DNA of 64,000 nucleotides, from positions 62,001-126,000 of the forward strand of contig JBGOEJ010000001.1 of the NCBI GenBank assembly GCA_041446545.1. Reading direction: 5' to 3'. The notes under the pieces were generated by a model. It made no database searches and had not been told where the DNA came from. It saw only the letters and a program-made list of their open reading frames with translations. Shown one piece after another: positions 9,131-17,714 of this stretch (position 1 is its first letter; every line of letters starts with the position of its first letter). The translations under genes were made by a program, and so were the position numbers. Source of the stretch: Fervidibacter canadensis. Its GTDB lineage: Bacteria > Armatimonadota > Fervidibacteria > Fervidibacterales > Fervidibacteraceae.

Positions 9131-9967
9131 ATGGCGTTGCCAATCGGTTGGTTCTCCACAGGGCGCGATGAGGCAGCCCTCTGGCTTTTGCAAGAGACCC
9201 TCAACGCCCTCCGAAACGGTTTTCTGCCCATTGACATCGCCTTCGTTTTTTGCAACCGTGAAGAGGGTGATGCGCCCGAAAGTGATGCCTTCCTCGCCTT
9301 CGTGCGTCAACAGGGTTTGCCGTTGATCGCCCTCTCTTCCCGACGCTTTTTGCCCGATTTGTGGCGGCGGGGCAAAGCGGGCGATGAGATGGCGTTGAAG
9401 GAGTGGCGCCATCGCTACCACGAAACGGTCGCCCAACTTTTACAGCCCCACCTTGAACGAGTGCCTTTCTCTTTGCTGGCAGGCTACATGCTCATCGTCA
9501 GCGACGAATTTTGCGAGCGTTACACCTTGCTCAATTTGCATCCTGCCTTGCCCAACGGACCGAAAGGGACTTGGCAGGAAGTTATCTGGCAACTCATTCG
9601 CCAGCGTGCCAGTGAAGCGGGGGCGCAAATCCACATCGTCACGCCCGAACTGGACAGCGGACCGCCCGTCAGTTTCGTCCGCATTCCGATTCAAACGCCT
9701 GACCTGCAACCACTCTGGGAGGCGTTGGACGAAAAATTGAGGGCGCAACCGTTGGAGACGATTATCGCCCGTGAAGGAGAAAGCGAACCGCTCTTTGCGG
9801 AAATTCGGCGGCGAGAATTGGCGCGGGAATTGCCTCTCATTCACCTAACCCTCAAAAAATTGGCGGAAGGCGACATTACCTTGCAAGGCAAAACTGTCCT
9901 TTGGCATGGCACACCCATGCCCAACGGCGTGGACTTGACCGACAAAGTGGAAGCGATGCTGAAATAG
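9131..9967 (+). CDS. PurN-like formyltransferase family protein
   Basis: 278 residues of the folate-dependent formyltransferase fold. The catalytic Asn-His-Asp set is visible: NLHPALPNG contains Asn and His, and IVTPELDSGPPVSF contains the Asp. Relatives transfer a formyl group from 10-formyltetrahydrofolate to an amine, as PurN does on glycinamide ribonucleotide. It differs from housekeeping PurN by a longer middle region (about 80-130, SSRRFLPDLWRRG) and a C-terminal extension of some 70 residues, so the acceptor may not be GAR. Starts with ATG 20 bases after mutL. Confidence 0.75.
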   Translation: MALPIGWFSTGRDEAALWLLQETLNALRNGFLPIDIAFVFCNREEGDAPESDAFLAFVRQQGLPLIALSSRRFLPDLWRRGKAGDEMALKEWRHRYHETVAQLLQPHLERVPFSLLAGYMLIVSDEFCERYTLLNLHPALPNGPKGTWQEVIWQLIRQRASEAGAQIHIVTPELDSGPPVSFVRIPIQTPDLQPLWEALDEKLRAQPLETIIAREGESEPLFAEIRRRELARELPLIHLTLKKLAEGDITLQGKTVLWHGTPMPNGVDLTDKVEAMLK

Positions 9968-10033
9968 TTCAGGTGGTCGCTTTGCCCCGCCAGTCGGAGC
10001 ATTGGGAGAGCGGTGAAGGTCGGTGGTTCCACG

Positions 10034-10426
10034 ATGCAGCGGACAGAGGATTGGCTTAAAGAAGCCGAGGCAGAGTTGCGAGCCGCCCATGCTTTACTGG
10101 CGTCAGGGCATTGGGCGTGGTGCTGTTTCACCTGTCATCAGGCGGCGGAGAAAGCCTTAAAAGCGGTCGGAGAGCATTTTCGCGCTCGCCCGTTGGGGCA
10201 CAACTTGAACCTGCTGCTGCAACACCTTGAACCTTTCGTCACCGTCCCTGACGAGGTGCGTTACGCTTGCGGTCGGCTCAATCGTTACGACATCCCGACC
10301 CGCTATCCCGACGCTTTTGACCAAGGCGTTCCCGCTGAACAGTTTTTTGAGCCTGATGCTCAGGAGGCAATCACCGATGCCGAGCAAGTCCTCGCCTTTG
10401 CCCGAAGGGTTATCGGCGCACCCTGA
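10034..10426 (+). CDS. HEPN domain protein of a HEPN/MNT pair
   Basis: 130 residues, almost wholly one HEPN domain (PF05168 type): DWLKEAEAELRAAHALL, the core CHQAAEKALKAV, RARPLGHNLNLLL and the late NRYDIPTRYPDAF. HEPN proteins of this kind act as RNase-like toxins or as regulated partners of minimal nucleotidyltransferases. I start at the ATG giving MQRTEDW rather than a GTG seven codons earlier. The nucleotidyltransferase gene overlaps its 3' end by 50 bases, which implies translational coupling. Confidence 0.85.
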   Translation: MQRTEDWLKEAEAELRAAHALLASGHWAWCCFTCHQAAEKALKAVGEHFRARPLGHNLNLLLQHLEPFVTVPDEVRYACGRLNRYDIPTRYPDAFDQGVPAEQFFEPDAQEAITDAEQVLAFARRVIGAP

Positions 10427-10838
10427 AGCCAAAGCCTTGCAAGCCTTCTTGGAGCGGTTGATGAAGGAGCGGGGCGATGAGGTGGAGTTCGTCGTCGTCT
10501 TCGGTTCGGCGGCAAAAGGCAATTGGACGCAGGGGAGCGATGTGGATGTCTTCGTCGGCTTGCGGGTTGACGACGGCTTGCGATTGACCGACCGCATCGG
10601 TTTGTTCGCCCGATGGGTGACGGGGAACTTGGAAGTTTTCCCCTACGCCCGTTCCCAATGGGAGCGAATGTTTGCCCAAAAGCACCTTTTGCTTTTGGAA
10701 GCGTTGGCGGACGGGGTCGTGTTGGTGGATCGGGGCGCTTTCTCAGCGATGCGGTCAAAGTTTCAGGAGTGGCTGGCGAAAGGGCATCTTCGGCGGTTAC
10801 CGAGCGGGTGGCAAATTTTGGACGATGGGGCGAGGTGA
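10377..10838 (+). CDS. Minimal nucleotidyltransferase (MNT) partner of the HEPN protein
   Basis: 153 residues of the pol-beta nucleotidyltransferase fold. The signature GS-x-A-x-G followed by D-x-D reads VFGSAAKGNWTQGSDVDVFV. In characterised HEPN/MNT toxin-antitoxin pairs (type VII) the MNT AMPylates and silences the HEPN RNase; that role here is inferred from adjacency. The ATG at 10377 is preceded by AGGAGG with a 9-base gap and lies inside the HEPN frame. Its TGA overlaps the SD of the next gene. Confidence 0.85.
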   Translation: MPSKSSPLPEGLSAHPEAKALQAFLERLMKERGDEVEFVVVFGSAAKGNWTQGSDVDVFVGLRVDDGLRLTDRIGLFARWVTGNLEVFPYARSQWERMFAQKHLLLLEALADGVVLVDRGAFSAMRSKFQEWLAKGHLRRLPSGWQILDDGAR

Positions 10839-10843
10839 CGACG

Positions 10844-11818
10844 ATGCTTTTGGTCGCCTTTGATTTAGAAGGACCGCTTTCGCCGCAAGACAACGCCTAC
10901 GAATTGATGGCACTCATCCCTGACGGGAGAAGGCTTTTTGAGCGGTTGAGCCGCTACGATGATTTGCTGGCGCTTTCGGGTCGTCCCGATTACGAAGCGG
11001 GCGACACCCTCAAACTCATCATCCCCTTCCTTTTGGTGCACGGCATCCGAGAGGAGCACATCCGCAAGGTTTCGGAGAAGGCTCAGTTAGTGGCAGGGGC
11101 ATCGGAATGCGTTCAAGGCGTTTGGGGGCGAGGTTGGCAACCCTGCATCATTTCCACCAGTTACGCTCCTCACGCTTTGAACATTGCCCACCAAGTCGGT
11201 GTCCCGCCCGATTGGGTGGCGGCGACGGAGGTCGCTTTTGACGCTTGGGAGGGGGCGATGACCGAAGATGCCTACGGGTTCATCCTTTCGTGGCAACGGC
11301 GCATTTTGGAATGCCCTGCCGACGATGACGAAAGCCTCAAACGCCTTTGTGACGAATTTTTCTGGCAGCATCTGGTCAAGTTTCCCATCGGGGTCGTGTT
11401 GGAGTTGAAGGTCATCGGGGGACGACGCAAGACGGAGGCGTTGAAGGAATTTGCGAGGCGCTTAAATTTGTCCTTGAGCCGTTGCGCTGCCATCGGCGAC
11501 AGCATCACTGACACCCACCTACTGCAAACGGTGCGAGATGAAGGCGGTTTAGCCGTCGTCTTCAACGGCAACGAATATGCCCTCCCTTACGGCAATGTCG
11601 GTGTGGCAGCGGACGACTTGCGGGCAGTGCTCCCATTGTTGGACGCCTTTGCCCAAGGCGGGCGAGAAGGTGTTCGCTCTTGGGTGGAGAGCCAACGGGG
11701 CAAGGAAGAAACGGCAGCGCATTACCACTGGCTGGAAGGGGAAGGATGGCAAAAGGCGTTGCCTGTCCATCGGCGATGGCGGCAACAACTGAGAGGTCAA
11801 GCCGCCTCTTTGGGGTGA
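10844..11818 (+). CDS. HAD-superfamily hydrolase with DLEG nucleophile motif
   Basis: 324 residues. Motif I is AFDLEGPLS, with Asp followed two residues later by Glu as in ThrH-like phosphatases rather than the usual Asp; motif IV is AAIGDSITDTHLL, which places the Mg-binding acids. A probable small-molecule phosphatase or phosphotransferase with unknown substrate. The ATG at 10844 has GAGGTG overlapping the MNT stop; the longer frame upstream lies inside the MNT gene and is not used. The PfkB kinase starts 7 bases after its stop. Confidence 0.75.
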   Translation: MLLVAFDLEGPLSPQDNAYELMALIPDGRRLFERLSRYDDLLALSGRPDYEAGDTLKLIIPFLLVHGIREEHIRKVSEKAQLVAGASECVQGVWGRGWQPCIISTSYAPHALNIAHQVGVPPDWVAATEVAFDAWEGAMTEDAYGFILSWQRRILECPADDDESLKRLCDEFFWQHLVKFPIGVVLELKVIGGRRKTEALKEFARRLNLSLSRCAAIGDSITDTHLLQTVRDEGGLAVVFNGNEYALPYGNVGVAADDLRAVLPLLDAFAQGGREGVRSWVESQRGKEETAAHYHWLEGEGWQKALPVHRRWRQQLRGQAASLG

Positions 11819-11824
11819 TGGGCG

Positions 11825-12742
11825 ATGGCGAGTTTGACCGTTGTCGGATGCGGTGCCCTCAACTGGGATTGCCTTTACCGAGTTTCGCAATTGGTGACGG
11901 ATGGCGAAAGCGTCGTGGAAGAGAGTTTTGAAGCGCCGGGAGGGTCAGCCGCCAACACCATTTACGCCCTCGCCCATTGGGGGCTTCGGGCAGGCTTCAT
12001 CGGGGCTGTCGGCGATGACGACGAAGGGCGACGCATCCTCGCCGATTTTGAAAGCGTCGGTGTGGACACCCAACGCTTGCGTGTTGTCAAGGGGCAGCGG
12101 ACAGGACGAGTCATCGGGTTGGTGGACAGCAAAGGGCGTCGTTCCCTCTATGTTCAACCTGCCGCCAACTTAACACTGCGCCTCACCGAAAGCGATGTCA
12201 CCTACGCCGCTCATGCCCAATGGGTGCATCTTTCCTCCCTCGTCGGAGAGGAAGCCTTAGAGAGCCAAAAGGAATTTGTCCTTTGTTTGCCCAAAGAGGT
12301 GATGGTGAGTGTAGCGCCAGGGATGCTTTACGCCCGTCGGGGCATTAGGGCGATAGAGCCCCTTTTACGGCGGGCGACAGTGCTTTTCTTGGCGCGAGAG
12401 GAATTGGCGTTGCTGACGGGAACGGAAAATTTGGAGGCAGCGGCTCAACAACTTTGGGGGTTAGGCATAGAAATCCTCGTCGTAACCTTGGGCGAGCAAG
12501 GCAGTTGGGTCGGCAGCAAAGGGAAGGGGCGTTTCGCTCCCTCCGTTCAAGCCCATGTCGTGGACACGACAGGGGCAGGGGATGCCTTTGCGGCAGGTTT
12601 CCTTTGGGGATTGCTGAATGGGCGACCCTTGCCCGAATGCCAACGCTTAGGGACAATCGCTGCCGCTTTTTGCTTGCGGGCATTAGGGGCACGGACAGGA
12701 ACGCCCACACTGGACGAGTTGTTGGCGGTCGCCTTTGAGTAA
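11825..12742 (+). CDS. PfkB-family carbohydrate/nucleoside kinase
   Basis: 305 residues with the full ribokinase fold: an N-terminal GG signature (APGGSAANTIYALAHWG near residue 40) and the C-terminal ATP/anion-hole motif DTTGAGDAFAAGFLWG near 250, including the catalytic Asp. Phosphorylates a sugar or nucleoside with ATP; the substrate cannot be told from the sequence. Starts 7 bases after the HAD gene, suggesting a kinase/phosphatase pair acting on related substrates. Confidence 0.85.
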   Translation: MASLTVVGCGALNWDCLYRVSQLVTDGESVVEESFEAPGGSAANTIYALAHWGLRAGFIGAVGDDDEGRRILADFESVGVDTQRLRVVKGQRTGRVIGLVDSKGRRSLYVQPAANLTLRLTESDVTYAAHAQWVHLSSLVGEEALESQKEFVLCLPKEVMVSVAPGMLYARRGIRAIEPLLRRATVLFLAREELALLTGTENLEAAAQQLWGLGIEILVVTLGEQGSWVGSKGKGRFAPSVQAHVVDTTGAGDAFAAGFLWGLLNGRPLPECQRLGTIAAAFCLRALGARTGTPTLDELLAVAFE

Positions 12743-12757
12743 GCCAACCAATGCTCC

Positions 12758-13141
12758 TTACAGCCGACTCAACAAATTCGTCAAGGCTTCGTTAAGGGTG
12801 TAAGCGAGCACTTCGGGCACCAACCGCTCCCGCCAAGAAGGGTCACTGAAGTGCAGGTCAATGTCCCAAGATTTCAGGCGCTCCCGCCGCAAAGTCCGAA
12901 GCAAATCCGCCAAGCGGCTGACAGTGCCTCGCTCCATCAGTTCCGTCAAGGGCTCGCCGTCCACGAAGATTTGACCTGAGCCCTTTCGGACGATGGCTTG
13001 AAGGGTGTAGCGGATTTTGCTTTCCACATGGCAGACCAAGATGCCTGTGTCATGTGTTCCCTCACCCATCGGCGTTTCCTCGGCTTCTTCGCCTTCTTCG
13101 TTCCGTTCCGTTTCGGGCTCTTGAGGGCGGGGTTCTTCCAT
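12758..13141 (-). CDS. Uncharacterised small acidic protein
   Basis: 127 residues, not recognised. The first 35 or so are a Glu/Pro-rich disordered stretch; the rest looks like a small mixed domain (VCHVESKIRYTLQAIVRKG, then SWDIDLHFSDPSWRERLVP) with no catalytic motif I can name. The start is the ATG with GGAGGTG just upstream. Convergent with the PfkB gene and divergent from the zinc-ribbon gene at 13224. Confidence 0.6.
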   Translation of the reverse strand: MEEPRPQEPETERNEEGEEAEETPMGEGTHDTGILVCHVESKIRYTLQAIVRKGSGQIFVDGEPLTELMERGTVSRLADLLRTLRRERLKSWDIDLHFSDPSWRERLVPEVLAYTLNEALTNLLSRL

Positions 13142-13164
13142 CCTTCCACCTCCTTTGCAGCGCT

Positions 13165-13190
13165 CAAGTTTAGGGCGCAAGGGGCATAAT
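13165..13190 (+). promoter_or_regulatory. Possible promoter of the zinc-ribbon/BON genes
   Basis: A CATAAT -10-like hexamer at 13185-13190 lies 34 bases before the ATG at 13224, but there is no clear -35. On the other strand a TAAACT hexamer in the same gap could serve the gene at 13141. Confidence 0.3.
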
Positions 13191-13223
13191 TGAAAGCGCC
13201 AGAAAAGGACGGGGGTGATAGCG

Positions 13224-13946
13224 ATGCGGGTTTTTCTCTGCCCCCGCTGTGGCGAGTGGATGGACGAGGCGCATCCCGATTTTCCGAGGTGCGTCTTTTG
13301 CGGCGAACATCTTTTGCGTTGTGGGTTGTGTCGTCATTTTCCCGGCGACGGGCAACGGTGTCCCCGTGCCAAGGGACATCCCGTCGTCTATGTCCATTCC
13401 ACCCTTGACTGCCCTTATCACACGCCCGTTCGTTCCGTTCGTTCCGCAGGTTGGCGGTTACCGCCTCACACCCGTTGGCAATTGGTAGCGTCAGCGATGT
13501 TCACCTTGAGCGTCCTTCTGTTGGCGTTCCTCTCCCGTCCCAACCCGACACCTTTGCTTTTGACGGCTTCAGCACCTCATCAAGTGATCGTCGGCGACAC
13601 TTGGGAGATGCGCTTGTTGGTTCAATCGGACGGCAAAAATCCCGTTCGGTTACGGTTAGACCGACGATTGCTGAGCGCTTTTCAGTTAGTTGGGCTCATC
13701 CCTTTGCCCCTTCAAGTGCAGTCGCGTCAGGACTTTTACGAGTTCTTCCTGCCCCCTCGCCCTGACCCACAACCCATCATCGTGAGGTTGAAAAGTGTTC
13801 GGACGGGCAAATACGCTTTGCGGGCGGTTATCCTAACGCCTCAGCGGCAAGCGGAGTGGCAGACCCGCATCGCTGTCGTGAAAGCCCAACCGCCTCGCCC
13901 GACGCCTCAAAAATTGGGTGTGTTAGCGATGGCACTTTGGAGGTGA
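13224..13946 (+). CDS. Zinc-ribbon, single-membrane-segment protein of unknown function
   Basis: 240 residues. The N-terminal 60 hold four cysteine pairs or near-pairs (CPRCG, CVFCG, CGLC and later C...CP), suggesting one or two zinc ribbons. A membrane segment follows at about 92-110 (SAMFTLSVLLLAFL) and then a 120-residue beta-rich domain likely outside the membrane. A zinc-ribbon plus membrane anchor is typical of poorly studied envelope or regulatory proteins; no specific function can be given. Chosen start is the ATG preceded by GGGGGTG; a GTG three codons earlier is the alternative. Confidence 0.65.
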   Translation: MRVFLCPRCGEWMDEAHPDFPRCVFCGEHLLRCGLCRHFPGDGQRCPRAKGHPVVYVHSTLDCPYHTPVRSVRSAGWRLPPHTRWQLVASAMFTLSVLLLAFLSRPNPTPLLLTASAPHQVIVGDTWEMRLLVQSDGKNPVRLRLDRRLLSAFQLVGLIPLPLQVQSRQDFYEFFLPPRPDPQPIIVRLKSVRTGKYALRAVILTPQRQAEWQTRIAVVKAQPPRPTPQKLGVLAMALWR

Positions 13947-13952
13947 GCGATA

Positions 13953-14210
13953 ATGCCCCGCGATATCGCCCACGACAAACAGGTGGCGATGCAAGTGCGA
14001 CGGGAGTTCAATCGTGCCGGCTTGGATATTTCCCGACTGGAAGTCGTTTGCGTTGCGGGCAACATTTCCCTTTACGGCTGGATCGGTCGGGCGAAAGGGG
14101 ATGTCTCCAGCGACAGCGTGGAAGCCCGCGTCCAACGGGTCATTGACCGCATCAAGCGGATGCCCGGCGTCCGCGATGTCGTCAACTATGCCCGCATCCG
14201 TGAAGGTTAG
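13953..14210 (+). CDS. Small BON-domain protein
   Basis: 85 residues matching one BON module: VRREFNRAGLDISRLEVVCV, the G-x-V/I-x-L-x-G turn as AGNISLYGWIG, and the ending MPGVRDVVNYARI. BON domains bind membranes or other ligands in osmotic-shock and secretion proteins. No signal peptide, so probably cytoplasmic. Begins 6 bases after the preceding gene. Confidence 0.7.
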   Translation: MPRDIAHDKQVAMQVRREFNRAGLDISRLEVVCVAGNISLYGWIGRAKGDVSSDSVEARVQRVIDRIKRMPGVRDVVNYARIREG

Positions 14211-14213
14211 TGA

Positions 14214-14238
14214 CACTCCCTCGCTGGCAGTGTCTTTT
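14214..14238 (+). terminator. Possible weak terminator after the BON gene
   Basis: GACACT and AGTGTC form a 6-bp stem around an 11-base loop and are followed by TTTT. Short T-run, so it may only attenuate transcription into the next gene. Confidence 0.35.
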
Positions 14239-14261
14239 GTAGGAGCGGCGTTAGCCGACGA
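14238..14261 (+). repeat. REP-like palindrome
   Basis: TGTAGGAGCGGC-GTTA-GCCGACG: a CGGC/GCCG hairpin with the TGTAGGAGCGGC lead-in known from REP elements of other bacteria. Placed 23 bases before the ATG of the pyrophosphorylase gene. Confidence 0.5.
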
Positions 14262-14283
14262 TGAAGAGATGGGGGAAAGGCTG

Positions 14284-15330
14284 ATGCGTGGGATGATTTT
14301 GGCGGCGGGGGAAGGCACGCGGTTGCGCCCTCTAACCTTCGCCCGCCCTAAAGCCCTTGTGCCCGTCTTGACGGTGCCCATCATGGCGAACATCGTCCGA
14401 TGGCTGAAAACTTTCGGCGTCACCGAACTTGCCGTCAACCTTTGGTATCGCGGCGCTGACATTCAACGCTTCTTTGGCGACGGCAGCGCCTTCGGCGTCC
14501 ACTTGACTTACCTGCACGAAGACCAACCGCATGGGACGGCAGGGGCTGTGAAGTTGATGGCGGATTTCCTCTGCGCTTATGGCGAGACTTTCCTCGTCGT
14601 CGGCTGCGACGAACTCATTGATTTGGACTTGGCGGCAATGGTGCGCTTCCACAAGGAGCGCCACGCCCTCGTCACCATCTCGCTGGCTTGGGTGGACGAC
14701 CCGCGTCAATTTGGCGTCGTCCACCTTGACGAAAACGGGCGCATCGTCAGGTTCGTAGAAAAGCCCAAAGAGTGGGTGGGCGGGAGAGCCCTCGTCAATT
14801 CGGGCGTTTACTTGCTGGAGCCCAAAGTCCTTGACCGCATCCCGTCGGGTTTTTATGACTTCGGGCGGCAACTTTTCCCGACCCTCGTCGCTGAAGGGGC
14901 GCCCATTTTCGGCTTCGCCAGCGACGGCTATTGGAACGACATCGGGCACTTGGGCAACTATCGGGACGCCAACTTGGCGGCATTGCAAAAACGGGCGCCC
15001 ATTTACGATTGCCCCCTGCGAGAAATTCGCCCGCAGGTCTTCGTCCATCCGACGGCGCAAATCGCTGAAAGCGCTCAATTGATTGCCCCTTGCGCTGTCG
15101 GCGCTGAAACGGTCATAGACGAAGGCGCTGTCATCGGCAGCGAAACGGTCATCGGGGATGGCTGCCGCATCGGACGAAACGCTGTCGTAGAGCGCTCCAT
15201 CCTCTGGTCGCAAGTGACCATCGCCGATGGCACGCACCTTTCCGATTGCATCATCACCGACGGTTGTCTCGTCCAAGGCGAGCAGCCTATTCGCCGTGCC
15301 GTCCTTGTCGCTTGTCGGGGGGCTCGCTAA
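14284..15330 (+). CDS. Sugar-phosphate nucleotidyltransferase (mannose/glucose-1-phosphate type)
   Basis: 348 residues. The N-terminal Rossmann-like nucleotidyltransferase has MILAAGEGTRLRPLTFARPKA, the classic G-x-G-T-R-x-x-P-x-T-x-x-x-P-K signature, then FLVVGCDELIDLD and FVEKPKEW. Residues 255-348 form a left-handed beta-helix hexapeptide tail (VFVHPTAQIAESAQLIAP and later repeats). Makes an NDP-sugar from NTP and a sugar 1-phosphate for cell-surface glycans; GDP-mannose or dTDP/UDP-glucose cannot be separated by eye. Start at MRGMILAAG; the longer frame overlaps the BON gene. Confidence 0.85.
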   Translation: MRGMILAAGEGTRLRPLTFARPKALVPVLTVPIMANIVRWLKTFGVTELAVNLWYRGADIQRFFGDGSAFGVHLTYLHEDQPHGTAGAVKLMADFLCAYGETFLVVGCDELIDLDLAAMVRFHKERHALVTISLAWVDDPRQFGVVHLDENGRIVRFVEKPKEWVGGRALVNSGVYLLEPKVLDRIPSGFYDFGRQLFPTLVAEGAPIFGFASDGYWNDIGHLGNYRDANLAALQKRAPIYDCPLREIRPQVFVHPTAQIAESAQLIAPCAVGAETVIDEGAVIGSETVIGDGCRIGRNAVVERSILWSQVTIADGTHLSDCIITDGCLVQGEQPIRRAVLVACRGAR

Positions 15331-15363
15331 GGCAACGCCGAAGGTTCGGGGGCATTTAAAGTC

Positions 15364-17633
15364 ATGCCTGCGCGGCGAGAATGGACGCTCAAGACGGCTT
15401 TGCGCTTCATTTTTCACCCCGCCGACAATCCCTTCTTCGCCCTGATGTGGCGGCAGCAGCGGCGGTTGATGGGGCAATGGATGTGGCATTTGGGTTTGGC
15501 GTTGGGTTGCCTTTGGCTCGCCTTCGCCATCGCCGTCGTCGTCATGGTTCAGTTGAACACGCCCATTTTTCGCTGGGGCGCCGTGCTCTTTGAAGTCGCT
15601 GCGTGGTCGCATCTTTGCGTCGCCACCATTTACGCTCACCATTTCTGGAGACGGTTTCAGGGTTTTTGGCGGGAAGATATCCGACCACAACTGTTGTTGA
15701 CGGGTGTCCCACCTTTGTGGCTTGTCGCTGCTGTCCTTCCTTTCCCGCTCTTCATGCAGGTTTACCTTGCCATCCTTTGCCTGCCCTTTTATGCCGCCGC
15801 CATCCCCCTCGGCGGTGGTTCGTGGGGAGCGGCAATGCTGGCAATCGCCGTCATCATCGGGCTGTCATCCCTCTGGGTGACATGGTGGCTTGCGCTTCAA
15901 TTGCTTCTTCGTGCATTTGCGTCTGGTTTTTTTGGTCTAACCTTCCAACCCTACTTGCCCGTCCCATTCAAGTTTACGCGTGGACGATGCCCGCTTGGCT
16001 CTTCCTGACGCCCTTTATCCTGTTGGCGGTTGGATTTGGTTTGACCGTGAGCGCGTGGATGTTGGAGCCGCGCAAGTATCCGTCCCAACGGAAGGCAATT
16101 TCGTGGGGCATTCTCTTCATTGCCCTTTCGGCTTTGCTCCTTTGGGGAGTGGTGTGGGCATACTTGTTGCCCGCAGAATTTGAGGGCAAACTTGCCTTTA
16201 CCCTCGTCTTGACCCGCTGGCTTGTCAGCGGCTCTCTTTATGGGGCGCTGACCACTCCTTTGCCTCTCAATGCCAGAGAGGCGGGTTGGCTTGCTTTTGG
16301 GCTGGACACAACCCTTTTGGGCATGAGTGGGTTGTTAGGGTGGGCAAGTGGCGTGCCTTTCGGAGGGCTTAGCAAGGCTATCGTTGTCGGCGCGTTCCTC
16401 AACATCGTTCATGCTATTGCCACCGCATTGGCGTGGGATTGGTGGCGGAAAGTGATGGCGTCCAAGGAGATGCCAGCGACTTGGTGGCTTTTGTTTTTCG
16501 CATGGCTTGCGGCACCTCTTGCCTTTTTGCACCCTGCCCTGTTGCCCTTGGGGAGCATTCAAGGTTGGCTTGTTCCCTTGACCCTTTTGCCGCCTACCCT
16601 TTGGCAACGGTTCGCCAAACCGTTCCCTTTTGCCCTTTCCATCCTAACGACTTGGACGCTGACGGTCGGCAACTTCGCCTTGTCTTTGCCTCTTTGGCTG
16701 GCGATGGGGCAACTTTGCTGGAGCGCTCTTTTGTGGCTGGCGGCGGGAAAGGGACAGGTGACCGAAGCGACTGAAACCGTTACCCGTCAAGAGTTGACGG
16801 CAACCCATCCGCTTTGGGGTTGGTTGGTGCGGTTGGAGGAGCGATGGTGCGAAAAGTGGGGCAACCCGCTGGTGACATTGCAACTGGGCTGGCAGCGTCG
16901 CTTTCCCGCCCTCATTTCAACGATGAACTCGTTGCTTGCTTTGTTTTTGCTCTTTGTCGTCGCTGTCGCCCTGATGCCGCTTCATCCCGAACCCGCTTTC
17001 ATCGCTCTCCTCAACGGCATCATAGAGCGTCTTTCCAGCCTTGCGGGAGTGTTGGGCTTCTTTGCGGAAGGGGTTGTCATCGGTATGTTGGACAAGCAGA
17101 TGGCGCTTTGGCGGTTAGGGCAAAAGCGCATCATAGAGCCGTTCGTCTTGGCGCCCTTGACAGAGCGGCAATGGGTCTTTGGCTTCTGGTTTCCGCGTTT
17201 TTGGCTTGCTCTCAAAGCAGCGCTGCCGTGCTTTTTAGCGATTTGGTGGGGTGTGCTGTTGCGCCCTGAGTTGGGGAAGTTTTTAGTCGCTTTGCTCGTC
17301 ACGGTGGCGCTTCCCGCTGTCACCCTTGCCCTCAGCCTTTCAGGGTTGGTCGGTAGTTTGCTCAAAGTGTGGGAGAGTTACCTGCTGGGCTTCCTCGGCT
17401 CGCTCCTCGTTGGCGCTGGCTTTTGCATTGCCATACTGCTCTTCCTGATCACCCCTCGCAGCGAAGTCCATGCGGGCATTTGGTGCGCTTGCTTGGTGGT
17501 TTGCGCGGTGGTGCTCGCTATAGAGGTTGTGTTCCTTTGGCGGCTCAAAGATTTGCGGACGCCGAAGGGTTACGACGAATGGCTGCATTTGTCGGAAATT
17601 CGCGCCCGCCTAAGCACCCGATGGCAGCGGTAG
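15364..17633 (+). CDS. Large polytopic membrane protein, ABC-2 permease-like, split by a -1 frame change at a T7 run
   Basis: Two overlapping frames make one continuous membrane protein. The first (15364-16008) gives about 190 residues of good transmembrane sequence, then nonsense and a stop; the second frame is meaningful only from about 15933 onward and runs to 17633. They join at seven Ts (15927-15933) placed exactly as T-TTT-TTT in the first frame, so a -1 slip yields GFFWSNLPTLL and a 756-residue product with some 16-18 hydrophobic segments. Segments such as IRPQLLLTGVPPLWLVAAV and IEPFVLAPLTERQWVFGFW resemble the cytoplasmic helices of ABC-2 exporters, but no ATPase gene is adjacent. 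Without slippage a 214-residue protein results. Real slippage, a recent mutation and an assembly error all fit the sequence. Confidence 0.7.
15927..15933 (+). other. Slippery heptamer T-TTT-TTT
   Basis: Phased as X-XXY-YYZ in the upstream frame; the -1 frame continues with TGG and stays open for 1700 bases. Confidence 0.6.
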
Positions 17634-17714
17634 CGCTTCGCTGTGGCATCCTTTGGGTTGAGCAAAGAAAGCATCACGCAACAAGTGGCAAATAGGGGCA
17701 AAGGAGGGTTGACG

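Noticed and set aside
13430..13452. Short CCGTTCGTT duplication
   Set aside because: A single 9-base direct duplication in frame within the zinc-ribbon gene; too short to separate from chance.
14332..15690. 452-codon frame opposite the pyrophosphorylase and membrane-protein genes
   Set aside because: Shadow of strong GC codon bias; the plus-strand frame has full family motifs.
15603..15932. N-terminal 110 codons of the second membrane-protein frame as an independent gene start
   Set aside because: Cys/Arg/His-rich nonsense there, while the other frame gives membrane segments; real sequence in this frame begins after the T7 run.
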